Shown: positions 17,526-26,376, counted from the stretch's first letter. The stretch: DNA of 64,000 bases from Bacillota bacterium (GCA_023407575.1 JAEYLX010000075.1:310001-374000), one strand, 5' to 3'. Translations and numbers: made by a program. Notes: generated by a model not told the origin, from the letters alone.

Positions 17526-17915
17526 TTATTCACTTATTAGATTGAAAATAGCATTATCTGCTATATTATCTCCAAACCTCATATTTATAACATTTAGCGA
17601 GGAAGAGTCGTTTTTTTGAAAAATCAGATTATTTTCCTCTAACTGAAATACATAAATATATTTACTATCATCAGTTGTCATCGTTAACGTTTTATTATCT
17701 ACTTCATATGTACCACTAACCCAATTATTAGAATTACTGCTTAATAAATCACCAATAGAAAATCCCTCATCGGTTATAGTGACGCAGGGAGAAAATCCTA
17801 CTTTTTCAACTAGAACATAATATCCATTCTTTACTGTGACTGTATTCCTGATAATAAAAAATGATAATAAAAAGAAAATTAAAATCATAATGAAGCTTAT
17901 TCTTGCTTTTTTCAA
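17526..17915 (-). CDS. Hypothetical membrane-anchored or secreted protein
   Basis: A 129-residue protein I do not recognise. Residues 1-25 are a basic start plus a strongly hydrophobic helix (ISFIMILIFFLLSFFII), either a signal anchor or a signal peptide. The rest is polar and rich in beta-prone segments, with GTYEVDNKTLTMTTDD resembling a small calycin- or lipocalin-like repeat found in secreted Firmicutes proteins; that is only an impression. AAAGGGGATAA precedes the ATG. It has its own terminator and no close neighbours, so it is probably monocistronic. Confidence 0.65.
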   Translation of the reverse strand: MKKARISFIMILIFFLLSFFIIRNTVTVKNGYYVLVEKVGFSPCVTITDEGFSIGDLLSSNSNNWVSGTYEVDNKTLTMTTDDSKYIYVFQLEENNLIFQKNDSSSLNVINMRFGDNIADNAIFNLISE

Positions 17916-18097
17916 GAGAATTATCCCCTTTCCAGTAACGAATATAATATTTGTTCGTAATTATAAACAATTACAAATCAAATGTATGGTAATATTATAC
18001 ATTATATAATTACTTAAAATCAATTGATTTTGTCAATTACATCTAAGTTAAAACTGAATATAGGACATAAATGATAATTAATAAGATTCTATGTCTG

Positions 18098-18118
18098 CAG
18101 GTATTTTAAAAATACCTG
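18098..18118. promoter_or_regulatory. 21-base palindrome upstream of the small membrane protein
   Basis: CAGGTATTTT and AAAATACCTG are perfect inverted repeats around one central A. The site is 139 bases upstream of the start codon of the small membrane protein and could be an operator. The other sequence in 17916-18256 is AT-rich; a TATAAT at about 18191 is a possible -10 box without a clear -35. Confidence 0.4.
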
Positions 18119-18256
18119 AGTGATTTCACCCCAAAATAAGTAATTGAAAAGTCTATGGAATAATTATCTAATTTCATGTATTATTAGTATTATAATCGAT
18201 TGAAGCTGCTTAAATATGTATAGAAAAATTATAATTTGTGGAAGGTGTGTATGACA

Positions 18257-18418
18257 ATGAAAAAAGATCTTTCAAACAAATTAACAATATGGGGTGCGAC
18301 TTTATTCCTGTCAGGTGCAATTCTGCTTTCAGGAGGTGTCGTAAGTGCTGGCGCATTCTTTATGATGATTGGTGGTATGATTGGGCTTCTTAATTTGTTT
18401 CATAATAATAGGGAGTAA
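18257..18418 (+). CDS. Small membrane protein, function unknown
   Basis: A 53-residue protein with a charged start (MKKDLSNK) and two close hydrophobic stretches (about 9-27 and 30-47) rich in Gly and Met, ending LFHNNRE. GAAGGTG nine bases upstream decides the ATG at 18257 over the one at 18251. It is 100 bases upstream of the Crp/Fnr regulator and could be part of the same transcript. I can assign no function; small hydrophobic proteins near stress regulators are often membrane-stress partners. Confidence 0.6.
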   Translation: MKKDLSNKLTIWGATLFLSGAILLSGGVVSAGAFFMMIGGMIGLLNLFHNNRE

Positions 18419-18518
18419 TATGGACAATGTTATAAGGCTGTTGTAAAATGAAAACACATAGAGCAAAATAGCTTTCATCATGAATTTATTAAACAATCAG
18501 ATAAGGAGGATGGCATCT

Positions 18519-19229
18519 ATGAGGCAAGCAGGCTGCAGCTGTCACAAATGTAAAGACAGAGAATGCCCAAAAAATGTCCCTATTTTTGCAGGTTTAGATG
18601 ACTTAGAAATCACTAAAATTGCTGATCTTATCGTTAGAAGAGAATATAAAAAGGGTGAAATGATAGTAATGGAGGGCGGTAAATTAGATAGCCTCTACAT
18701 TATTAATCAGGGCAAAGTAAAATCCTTTCGTTACACCTTTGAGGGAAAGGAACAAATCTTATATATTTTTAATGAAGGTGATTTTTTTGGTGAAAAGAAT
18801 TTATTAGGAACGCTTAATGCTACCTACAACGTTGAGGCATTAGCGGAAACACATATATGTACTATTCCAAATAAAAGCTTTCAAGAACTACTAAAAACAA
18901 ATCCGGAAATTAGTTTTAAGATAATTGATCAGTTATGTATCCGTATTAATCTGTTAGAAAGTACAATTCAAAATATGGGCACAAAAAGTATTGATTCCAG
19001 AGTCAATGCCGTTTTACTTGAATTTGCTGAAAAGTATGGAAAGAAAGAGTCAAAGGGTACTTTAGTGGAACTTCCTATTAGTCGAGAAGGTATCGCCAAC
19101 TACATAGGTATTGCCAGGGAAACTGTGAGTCGAAAGATGAGCAGTTTACAAGAGGGCGGCATTATAGAATTAATTGGAAACAAAAAGGTGCTTATTCTTA
19201 ATATGAACGCGTTAATGGACGAAGCTTAG
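18519..19229 (+). CDS. Crp/Fnr-family regulator with N-terminal cysteine cluster
   Basis: A 236-residue protein. The N-terminus has four cysteines as C-x-C-x2-C-x4-C (CSCHKCKDREC, residues 6-16), which could bind an iron-sulfur cluster as in Fnr-type redox sensors. The cyclic-nucleotide-like sensor domain follows (about 20-140; GDFFGEKNLLG), then a dimerisation helix, and a winged HTH at about 165-230 (PISREGIANYIGIARETVSRKMSSLQ). AAGGAGG eight bases upstream selects the ATG at 18519. The next genes (fprA, RIC, DUF1858, DUF438) point to control of NO/O2 defence. It does not carry the Glu/Arg pattern needed to be sure of cAMP binding. Confidence 0.9.
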   Translation: MRQAGCSCHKCKDRECPKNVPIFAGLDDLEITKIADLIVRREYKKGEMIVMEGGKLDSLYIINQGKVKSFRYTFEGKEQILYIFNEGDFFGEKNLLGTLNATYNVEALAETHICTIPNKSFQELLKTNPEISFKIIDQLCIRINLLESTIQNMGTKSIDSRVNAVLLEFAEKYGKKESKGTLVELPISREGIANYIGIARETVSRKMSSLQEGGIIELIGNKKVLILNMNALMDEA

Positions 19230-19254
19230 ATAGACAACTTATATGAATCCCTTG

Positions 19255-19295
19255 AATGCAAACACAGCTAAAACTGTCGTTTGCATTTTTTATAA
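19255..19295 (+). terminator. Terminator after the Crp/Fnr gene
   Basis: AATGCAAAC (19255-19263) pairs with GTTTGCATT (19279-19287), with an inner CAG/CTG pair, followed by TTTTTATAAATTTTTTT. It separates the regulator from fprA, which therefore has its own promoter. Confidence 0.9.
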
Positions 19296-19308
19296 ATTTT
19301 TTTATAAG

Positions 19309-19351
19309 TATGACTGGAGTCACAGTTTTAATCTTCAAAATGTTTTATGTT
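19309..19351 (+). promoter_or_regulatory. fprA promoter with Crp/Fnr-type palindrome in class II position
   Basis: The palindrome TATGACTGGAGTCACA (19309-19324) is centred at 19316.5. A -10 box TATGTT begins at 19346, 29.5 bases from the centre, which places the centre at -41.5. There is no -35 hexamer, as expected for a promoter that relies on an Fnr-like activator. The regulator encoded just upstream is the obvious candidate. Confidence 0.65.
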
Positions 19352-19431
19352 ATATATGTGCTTAGCAATAATCACTAAGAAAGATACGTTAACACTTAAA
19401 ATAAAACTATATAAAAAATGGAGGTTAATTT

Positions 19432-20661
19432 ATGGATTCTATAAAAATTAATGACACTACTTATTTTGTAGGTAAAATTGATGATCGGAAGGTTCCCTTT
19501 CATCGTTTGATCTTAGAAAGAGGCACCACTTATAACAGTTATCTATTGATGACAGAGAAGCCCACAATTATAGATACCGTGGATATTTTATTCGGAAAGG
19601 AATACGTAACCAACTTAAGTCAATTCATTGATCCCGCTTTCATCGAATATGTCGTAATAAACCACGTGGAGCCAGACCATGCTGGTGCTCTCCCAGCCCT
19701 CCTTGCAAAAGCTCCAAAGGCAAAAGTAGTGACCACTGAACTAGCAGCTAACTTATTAAAAGAAATGTTTCACCTTCATCATAAGGAATTCTTAATTGTA
19801 AAAGACGGCGATACCTTAGATATTGGCGGCAAAGTACTTCAATTCTTTGAAACCCCATATCTTCATACAGAAGAAACAATGATTACCTATGACGTTACAG
19901 ATAAAGTACTCTTTCCCTGTGATATCTTCAGTACACATATCGCTGCTCCAGAACTATTTAATGATATCGCTAATGGAGAATATATTGAAGATTTTAAAGT
20001 TTACTACAGCTTGATTATGGCTCCTCACAGACGTTTTGTTCGAAAGATGTTAGATAAAATTAAAAACCTTGAGATAAATATGATTGCACCTTCACATGGC
20101 TACATTTTAAGAGAAAACCCTCATAAATTCATTAAGCTATATGATGAATTAAGTTCCATTGCTGATGACTCCGCACCAAAACACGTAACCATCGTTTATT
20201 CTACTATGACTGGTAACACCACAAAGATTGCTCAAAAATTGGCACAGGGCTTAGAGGATGTTGGTCTTGCTACTACCGTTTTCAATTTAAAGAACGCAGA
20301 TCTCTCAGACGTAAAAGAATGTATCCTCCAAAGTGACGGAGTATTATTTGGAAGTTCCACCAGATACGGTGATATGGTTGGTAATGTCGAGGAATTGTTA
20401 CGTTCTTTACAGGAGGAAGACATGAAGGGTAAGGTTGCTGCAGCCTTTGGTTCCTTTGGCTGGAGTGGAGAAGCGATATCCTATCTTGAAGACTATATCT
20501 CTAAGATAGGCTGTAAACTGATAAATAAAAATCACTTAGTAAAAAAGACTGGAACTGACCATATCCTATTCCCATTAAGAGTTCAATTCAGTTCTGAAAA
20601 ATATATGGAATTGTCAGAGGAAGCAGGTCGTGAGTTCGGTGAAGAGGTGTTGTCCCAATAA
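19432..20661 (+). CDS. fprA: FprA-type flavodiiron protein (NO/O2 reductase)
   Basis: A 409-residue cytoplasmic enzyme. The N-terminal metallo-beta-lactamase-like domain (about 1-250) carries the di-iron ligands H78-x-E80-x-D82-H83 (NHVEPDHAG), His in YLHTEE, Asp in FPCDIFSTH and His in APSHGYI. The C-terminal flavodoxin domain (about 258-400) begins VTIVYSTMTGNTTKIA, the FMN phosphate loop. Such proteins reduce NO to N2O and/or O2 to water with electrons from rubredoxin or related donors. TGGAGG precedes the ATG. It is the first of four genes for nitrosative/oxidative stress. Confidence 0.96.
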   Translation: MDSIKINDTTYFVGKIDDRKVPFHRLILERGTTYNSYLLMTEKPTIIDTVDILFGKEYVTNLSQFIDPAFIEYVVINHVEPDHAGALPALLAKAPKAKVVTTELAANLLKEMFHLHHKEFLIVKDGDTLDIGGKVLQFFETPYLHTEETMITYDVTDKVLFPCDIFSTHIAAPELFNDIANGEYIEDFKVYYSLIMAPHRRFVRKMLDKIKNLEINMIAPSHGYILRENPHKFIKLYDELSSIADDSAPKHVTIVYSTMTGNTTKIAQKLAQGLEDVGLATTVFNLKNADLSDVKECILQSDGVLFGSSTRYGDMVGNVEELLRSLQEEDMKGKVAAAFGSFGWSGEAISYLEDYISKIGCKLINKNHLVKKTGTDHILFPLRVQFSSEKYMELSEEAGREFGEEVLSQ

Positions 20662-20735
20662 AATATCAATTCAAATAATTAAATCCAAATAATACTTCGT
20701 AACTAAAATACTAAATAATAAACAGGAGGATTATT

Positions 20736-21437
20736 ATGAATAAATTTAACAGCAATCAAAGCATTGGTCAAATTGTTGCCATGTTTCCAAAAGCCAGTGA
20801 AATTTTTATGGAATACCGAATTGATTTTTGTTGCGGCGGTCATCGACCGTTAATGGACGCAATTAAGTCCCAGAATATTAATGAAAAAGAACTATTAGAT
20901 AAATTAGAGGCAGCTTACTCGGATATTACAAAACAGTCAGATCAAATTGATTATAACAGTATAAAATCTGATGCACTGATTGATTATATCATTCATAAGC
21001 ATCATGGCTACTTAAATCGTTCCTTACCAGAAATAAGTGAATTATCACATACCATATTGAGAGTGCATGGCGTGAATCATAAGGAGCTATTCGATTTGCA
21101 TAAGCTATTTCATTCCTTAAAATCAGAATTAGAATTACATTTAATTAAAGAGGAAACTCTTCTATTTCCCTATATCAAGGATTACGAACAGAACCCTTCT
21201 CCTGAGCTATTAAAGAAGATTGGCGATACTTTAGAGGAACTTGAAAGCGAACATGATGGTGCAGGCGACATCCTAAAAGAACTTAGATCTTTGACCAAGG
21301 AGTATACACTTCCTGATGATGTATGTAGAACCTATGAACTTACCTATGAAAAAATTCAGGAGCTTGAGGCAGATTTATTCCAACATATACATCTCGAAAA
21401 CAATATTTTATTTCTTCGTTACCATGCCACTGTTTAA
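20736..21437 (+). CDS. RIC family di-iron protein, iron-sulfur cluster repair (ScdA/YtfE)
   Basis: A 233-residue protein. The N-terminal ~50 residues are the ScdA_N domain with FCCGG (about 31-35). The C-terminal hemerythrin-like four-helix bundle provides His and Glu ligands in IIHKHHGYL, VNHKELFDLH, HLIKEETLLFP, LESEHDGAG and FQHIHLENNILF. Members repair iron-sulfur clusters damaged by NO or peroxide, perhaps by removing NO from dinitrosyl iron. AGGAGG lies before the ATG. It follows fprA by 74 bases, in the same direction, with no terminator seen. Confidence 0.93.
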   Translation: MNKFNSNQSIGQIVAMFPKASEIFMEYRIDFCCGGHRPLMDAIKSQNINEKELLDKLEAAYSDITKQSDQIDYNSIKSDALIDYIIHKHHGYLNRSLPEISELSHTILRVHGVNHKELFDLHKLFHSLKSELELHLIKEETLLFPYIKDYEQNPSPELLKKIGDTLEELESEHDGAGDILKELRSLTKEYTLPDDVCRTYELTYEKIQELEADLFQHIHLENNILFLRYHATV

Positions 21438-21583
21438 GTTTAAATAAAGTAAGAATTCACTAACTTTATATATAACATTGTATTTAATATATATTGTAAA
21501 CCCAATAAATATTGTATACTGAAAATGTAATAAATGGAAAACATATAATTTAATAATCAATTTTAACTTAAGGAGGTATTGTA

Positions 21584-21817
21584 ATGGCCTATTTGATTGA
21601 TCCTAATAAAAGTGTTTTTGAATTAACAAAGGAACATCCTGAACTTATTCCCATTATGAAAGAAATTGGCTTTGACAGCATTACCACCCCCGGAATGTTA
21701 AATACAGCCGGAAGATTTATGACCCTTCCCAAAGGTGCCGCAATGAAGAAAATACCAATGGAACAGATAAAAGCTGCCTTTCTGGAGCATGGATTTCAAA
21801 TATTAGATAAGGAGTGA
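21584..21817 (+). CDS. DUF1858 domain protein
   Basis: A 77-residue cytoplasmic protein covering one DUF1858 (ScdA_N-like) domain: DPNKSVFELTKEHPELIPIMKEIGF at the start, then NTAGRFMTLPKGAAMKKIPMEQI. Such domains are often fused to DUF438 or found next to it, and share ancestry with the N-terminal part of RIC proteins, but this one lacks the Cys pair. AAGGAGG is well placed. The stop is four bases before the next start, so it probably works as the detached N-terminal domain of the DUF438 protein. Confidence 0.88.
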   Translation: MAYLIDPNKSVFELTKEHPELIPIMKEIGFDSITTPGMLNTAGRFMTLPKGAAMKKIPMEQIKAAFLEHGFQILDKE

Positions 21818-21821
21818 TTTT

Positions 21822-23090
21822 ATGAGCGAAATGATTAATAACAGAGAACATCGACAGCAAATTCTAAAAGGACTAATTAAGGAACTGCATGATGGAAAAA
21901 CAGTGGAGGAAGTAAAATCCCGTTTTGAAGAATTAATTCAAGGTATCTCAACTAGAGAAATAACCGAAATGGAGCAAGCCTTAATAAGAGAAGGGCTTCC
22001 TGTCGAGGAAATACAGAATTTATGCGATGTACATGCTGCTGTTTTTAAAGGCTCTATTGAAGAAATTCATATGCCGGATAATCCACAAGACATCCCTGGA
22101 CATCCAGTTCACACCTTTAGAACGGAAAATAGAGCAATTGAACGCTTCTTGACAAAACAAGTTGCTAATCACTTGTATACTTACCAGGAAGAAGCTTCTG
22201 ACAGTAATCGTGACTTGCTGACGGAAGATATGAAGAAGTTATTAGAAATAGATAAGCACTACTCCAGAAAAGAGAACTTAATTTTCCCCTATCTTGAAAA
22301 ATACGGTATTACTGCACCTCCGAAGGTTATGTGGGGAGTTGATGATGAAATTAGACAGGACATCAAAAATAGTATTGCTGCTCTGCAATCCAGCGATGCT
22401 TCCGAAGCTGTTAAAAAAGTAGAATATGCTGTAGAACGTGTAAATGAGATGATTTTTAAAGAAGATAACATTCTCTTCCCAATGACTCTAGAAACATTAA
22501 CTGAAGATGAATGGTTTCAAATTGAACAGGCTAGTGAAGAGATAGGCTTCTTCTTCTATGAGCCAAAAACAAAATGGACTCCAAAGAAAAAAGCCGAAGA
22601 CACTGCAGACAGCCTACCTTCAGCATCAGCAACTACTTCATCTGAATTAAATGGCGATTCTGTAGCTGATCAGCCAGTTGGAAAAGGGCTAATCCCATTT
22701 GATGCCGGTGCACTAACCCAGGAAGAACTAAATGCCATGCTTAACACGCTTCCCTTTGATATTACCTTTGTTGATAAAAATGACATCGTAAAGTACTTTA
22801 CTCAGGGGAAAGAAAGAATCTTCCCAAGACCAAAAACTGTTATTGGAAGGGAAGTAAAGAACTGTCATCCACCAGCAAGTGTTCACATTGTTGAGCAAAT
22901 CGTTGAGGATCTTAGAACCGGGAAAAAAGATAATGAAGATTTCTGGATCAATATGAGAGGGCAATTCGTACACATCAGATATTATGCTGTAAGAAATGCA
23001 GCTGGTGAATTCCTTGGAGTTATGGAGGTAACTCAAGATATTAAGCCACTGCGCGACTTAACAGGTGAAAAGCGTCTGGTTTCAGAGTAA
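21822..23090 (+). CDS. DUF438-hemerythrin-PAS protein
   Basis: A 422-residue protein with DUF438 (about 10-80), a hemerythrin HHE-like bundle (about 95-240; HPVHTF, EIDKHYSRKENLIFPYL, IFKEDNILFPM), a low-complexity linker (about 255-290), and a C-terminal PAS domain (about 300-410; LPFDITFVDKNDIVKYF). The PAS domain may bind haem or another cofactor and the HHE part a di-iron site, so a sensor or scavenger of NO or O2 is plausible. The gene ends inside a perfect 30-base palindrome. It is the last gene of the stress block. Confidence 0.9.
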   Translation: MSEMINNREHRQQILKGLIKELHDGKTVEEVKSRFEELIQGISTREITEMEQALIREGLPVEEIQNLCDVHAAVFKGSIEEIHMPDNPQDIPGHPVHTFRTENRAIERFLTKQVANHLYTYQEEASDSNRDLLTEDMKKLLEIDKHYSRKENLIFPYLEKYGITAPPKVMWGVDDEIRQDIKNSIAALQSSDASEAVKKVEYAVERVNEMIFKEDNILFPMTLETLTEDEWFQIEQASEEIGFFFYEPKTKWTPKKKAEDTADSLPSASATTSSELNGDSVADQPVGKGLIPFDAGALTQEELNAMLNTLPFDITFVDKNDIVKYFTQGKERIFPRPKTVIGREVKNCHPPASVHIVEQIVEDLRTGKKDNEDFWINMRGQFVHIRYYAVRNAAGEFLGVMEVTQDIKPLRDLTGEKRLVSE

Positions 23091-23109
23091 ATATATATTT
23101 ACTCTGAAA
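23080..23109 (+). repeat. Perfect 30-base palindrome overlapping a stop codon
   Basis: The sequence from 23080 to 23109 equals its own reverse complement; arms TTTCAGAGTAAATAT and its mirror. The TAA stop of the DUF438 gene is at 23088-23090. There is no U-tract. It could be an RNA 3' end stabiliser or a protein-binding site. Confidence 0.7.
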
Positions 23110-23193
23110 GAAACACACTACACATGTCCCTCCAGTTATTACGAGTGAGTTCACACCTACAAGATGAACCTACAAGTGGTTGCACTTGTATAA

Positions 23194-23251
23194 AAAAGGA
23201 GTAAAGATTGATATAGCAGGATTCCAATATATCAATCTTAGCTTCTTTTTT
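23194..23251. terminator. Bidirectional terminator between the DUF438 gene and the CotH gene
   Basis: AAGATTGATATA (23206-23217) pairs with TATATCAATCTT (23230-23241). An A-rich run before and CTTCTTTTTT after allow use from both sides. The converging genes end at 23090 (+) and 23313 (-). Confidence 0.88.
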
Positions 23252-23312
23252 CACAAACTCATAGTGGAGTTTATTTGTCCTTTATTTTATTAGTCTTTTA
23301 TTACTGGATTAT

Positions 23313-24851
23313 TTAATATCCAAATGCACTTAGTTGTTCCTTCACACTATTTTGCTTCGTACTGAAATACCACTCTTCATTGGTTAACTCCCACAAATTA
23401 CCTTCCTTCATTTCATTATCCACTTTATCTCCGTATATGTCGTATAATTTATGATATAGTTCAAGATACCTATCATAGGTAACATAATTATTTTCTGGAA
23501 TGGATAATTCATTCAGATAGTTCAAATAAATCTCTCTATACTTGTCTATTGCTAAAAGCTTATCAATCAGTGGATGCGTTGTCTCTTTCTGATATAACTC
23601 ATTGTTCATATTCTTCCATTCCATAATATCAACCGTTGCAATTCCTTCATAGCTCCAATGAGGATTGCCATCCCACCCGCCAGCTAAAATGTTATCATAA
23701 TCGAAGGGTATCCATTCCACTTTCCCCTTTTCATCAAAATAAAGATAATAGTTATTTCCCATGCTGCGATAACCATCAATATGACCAAGCATAACATCCA
23801 TTGCCTGCACTCTTAAAAATTGGTCAATGTTAAAATGTTCCTCCAGATATGCTGCAAATTCCTCGCCTTCCAATTTGTTAATTTGTTCTATAAATTCTTT
23901 CAAATCTTCGAAATTATCTTCTCCTTCGTTTGTCTTTCTATCGTAGGTAGGGCGATAATTTTCTTCCCAATCTTTTATTCCAATTGATTTACTGTCTGTT
24001 ATTGGCATTAACGATGCGGGTCCATAATTTTGCCACAGGCATTTATAAAGATTTCCATCATTATTATCCTTGCCAAGTCTCTTTGTAAAAAAGCTTTTAT
24101 CCACCTCTTCCATATATCTCACAACACCAAAGTCATGCTCTACACCATCAATTACGATAGTAAGAACTGCAAGCGACGCCTTGGGTGCAGTTATCCCAAA
24201 GGTATTCATTACGTCATAACTGAATATCTCTCTAATGTTACTTGGATCAGTACCAGTATGTGCCTTAAAATTAAGCTCTGACACATCCGCCATTTCACGA
24301 TCTTTTCTTTGTTCATATTGTGTGCTATTCTCATCCATTTCAAAGGTCTCATCAAATTTAAGTTTAAAATTAAAGCGATGTAACCCGTCCTCAGTTTCTG
24401 GCAAAACTCTACTGGTATTTCCTTTGGTTCTAACTCCTATTTCACCTAGAATAACCTCACTATTTCCATCAGAATAATATAAATCTGCCCTACGATAATT
24501 ACCGGTTCTCATACTGTTATCTACACGCTTTATATCCAGCATGTCCTCTGATAAACCGACCCACTCGTCCTTTGTTATAACAATCTTAAATTCATGTAAA
24601 AGAGTTGGATCAAAAAGATCCTTATAGGTTGCCTCTCCCGAATCCTGTACTATCTGCATTTGAGGTTTTTGTTCCTGTGTCTGACTCTGTGAATCTTGCT
24701 CTGTTTCTTTGGAATCCCCAAGATTAAGTTGGCTATCAGACTTCCCCTGTTGATTCGTCTTTTCTCTTTGATTCATAACGATAGAATTAATCAGAAATAT
24801 GCTACTTATTAAAAGAAGCAATATTATAATCAGTAAAATCTTCTTTCTCAT
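23313..24851 (-). CDS. CotH kinase family protein, membrane-anchored or secreted
   Basis: A 512-residue protein. Residues 1-27 form a basic start and hydrophobic signal/anchor (KKILLIIILLLLISSIFLI), then a Gln/Ser-rich linker to about residue 75. The CotH kinase-like domain follows, with VRYMEEVDKSFFTKRLG, DVMLGHIDGYRSMGNNYYLYFD and WIPFDYDNILAGGW containing the conserved Asp residues. CotH proteins phosphorylate spore-coat or secreted proteins in Bacillus, but many extracellular relatives in clostridia occur near cellulosome or surface proteins. The substrate here is unknown. The start is supported by GGGGAATG-type purine-rich sequence before it. It is monocistronic. Confidence 0.85.
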   Translation of the reverse strand: MRKKILLIIILLLLISSIFLINSIVMNQREKTNQQGKSDSQLNLGDSKETEQDSQSQTQEQKPQMQIVQDSGEATYKDLFDPTLLHEFKIVITKDEWVGLSEDMLDIKRVDNSMRTGNYRRADLYYSDGNSEVILGEIGVRTKGNTSRVLPETEDGLHRFNFKLKFDETFEMDENSTQYEQRKDREMADVSELNFKAHTGTDPSNIREIFSYDVMNTFGITAPKASLAVLTIVIDGVEHDFGVVRYMEEVDKSFFTKRLGKDNNDGNLYKCLWQNYGPASLMPITDSKSIGIKDWEENYRPTYDRKTNEGEDNFEDLKEFIEQINKLEGEEFAAYLEEHFNIDQFLRVQAMDVMLGHIDGYRSMGNNYYLYFDEKGKVEWIPFDYDNILAGGWDGNPHWSYEGIATVDIMEWKNMNNELYQKETTHPLIDKLLAIDKYREIYLNYLNELSIPENNYVTYDRYLELYHKLYDIYGDKVDNEMKEGNLWELTNEEWYFSTKQNSVKEQLSAFGY

Positions 24852-24972
24852 ACATTCCCCACCTTTTATATAATACCTATATTATACAGGATAAATTAAT
24901 CAATTGAAAGAAAATACGAAATTTTTCGAAAATATTAAATCTCAAAATTGACATCTATTCAGAATCTATCAC

Positions 24973-25014
24973 AAAAAAAGTGCATCTTCACAATATAAAT
25001 GTGAAAGAAGCACC
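24973..25014 (-). terminator. Terminator after the diguanylate cyclase gene
   Basis: GTGC-TCTTCACA pairs with TGTGAA-GA-GCAC; on the minus strand the hairpin runs into TTTTTTTG. Confidence 0.88.
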
Positions 25015-25034
25015 CTTAATTTAACTAACTTATG

Positions 25035-26069
25035 CTATTCTACAGATACCTTATTCTTACCAGCATCTTTACTTAAATACATAACCTCATCCGCCTTTTT
25101 AATAACTTCATCTAACGTAAGGTTCTCATTATTCTTAATATAAACTCCAAAACTAGCCGTAACTGTAATTGAATTGATTTCATCTGTTATCACGGTACGT
25201 TCTATTTCAGACCTTATATACTCTACCCGTTGTCGAACTTTCTCTTTGTCAACAAAATTCTGCATGTACATTATAATCTCGTCACCACCATACCTTGCAA
25301 CGATATCATTCGTTCTTGTAGCACTACTTATAATTTGAGCAACTGTTTTTAATACAGCATCTCCCATAGGATGCCCATAGTGGTCATTGATTAATTTAAA
25401 ATCATCCAAATCAACTATCACTATACTGTAATTCAGCTCTGTCAAATTGGCAATATGATTTAACGTCTCAAAGAAGTAACGCTTGTTAAAGATTTCAGTA
25501 AGACCATCACGATAAGCACTCTCTTTAATTTGTTTATATAAAAAGTTATTCTCTATAGCAACACCAATGTGGTTACCGATTAAGGAAAGAAAAACTGCAT
25601 GATCCTTTGTAAAATAATTAATTTCCTTATGTTGAATTATAATATATCCGATGAGACGATTATCTATTTTCACAGGAACGCCCATACAGGAGTGTGCTTC
25701 GTATGCTTCCTGTGTATTGCAAAAAATAGATGACTCACTATTAAGTATAAACTCTTCATTATGATTTAAAAGAATAAGACTTTTTTCCACTTCAGAAATT
25801 TCATCCGATACGTTCTGGGTTACTGCATCATATTCCTCTTCTGACTTTATATAAATTGAGGAATGCATTGCACCAAAAACACCGATTAACATATCGTTAA
25901 TCAGTGAAAAAAGATTAGGATCTTTAATATATTGGTTAATATATCTACTTATCTCTAGGAGGTTCGTAAACATATCTAACTTCTTTTCCAAATTGGTAAC
26001 CTGCCAAGACAACTGATTTATAGTCTTCTCAGTGAATTCTTGATACCTCTCAAATTGCTCGGAATTCAT
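25035..26069 (-). CDS. GAF-GGDEF diguanylate cyclase
   Basis: A 344-residue soluble protein. An N-terminal coiled-coil segment (about 5-40) leads to a GAF domain (about 40-175), then a GGDEF domain (about 180-344). The active-site loop reads RYGGDEIIMY, i.e. GGDEI; the last residue differs from the canonical Phe but the catalytic Gly-Gly-Asp/Glu-Glu is intact. It should make cyclic di-GMP from GTP in response to a ligand or redox state seen by GAF. There is no clear RxxD inhibitory site directly before the loop. SD GGAGC is present. It stands alone. The 307 bases 26070-26376 upstream are AT-rich and hold only its promoter region, as far as I can see. Confidence 0.92.
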   Translation of the reverse strand: MNSEQFERYQEFTEKTINQLSWQVTNLEKKLDMFTNLLEISRYINQYIKDPNLFSLINDMLIGVFGAMHSSIYIKSEEEYDAVTQNVSDEISEVEKSLILLNHNEEFILNSESSIFCNTQEAYEAHSCMGVPVKIDNRLIGYIIIQHKEINYFTKDHAVFLSLIGNHIGVAIENNFLYKQIKESAYRDGLTEIFNKRYFFETLNHIANLTELNYSIVIVDLDDFKLINDHYGHPMGDAVLKTVAQIISSATRTNDIVARYGGDEIIMYMQNFVDKEKVRQRVEYIRSEIERTVITDEINSITVTASFGVYIKNNENLTLDEVIKKADEVMYLSKDAGKNKVSVE

Positions 26070-26376
26070 TTCTTAAGCTCCTTCCATTTCGAAGTAATCC
26101 CATTATAAATACTTTAAAAATATCATTTCATTCTCATCTAGGTATAAAGTCTTATTTTATTGTATCACCTAAAATCAAAACTTTCTACTATTAATCGTAT
26201 ATTTTTACAATATTTTATTTTATACCTTTAAAACTGCTCTATTTTGCGCTATTTAAACCAATCATTTCCTCTGGTATTATTTTTTCTATCAATTATATAG
26301 GAAAGACTTTGCATTTTTCAATAAAATTATTATCGTAACATCTAATTACCATATTTATTTTAATATTTATGCAGAT

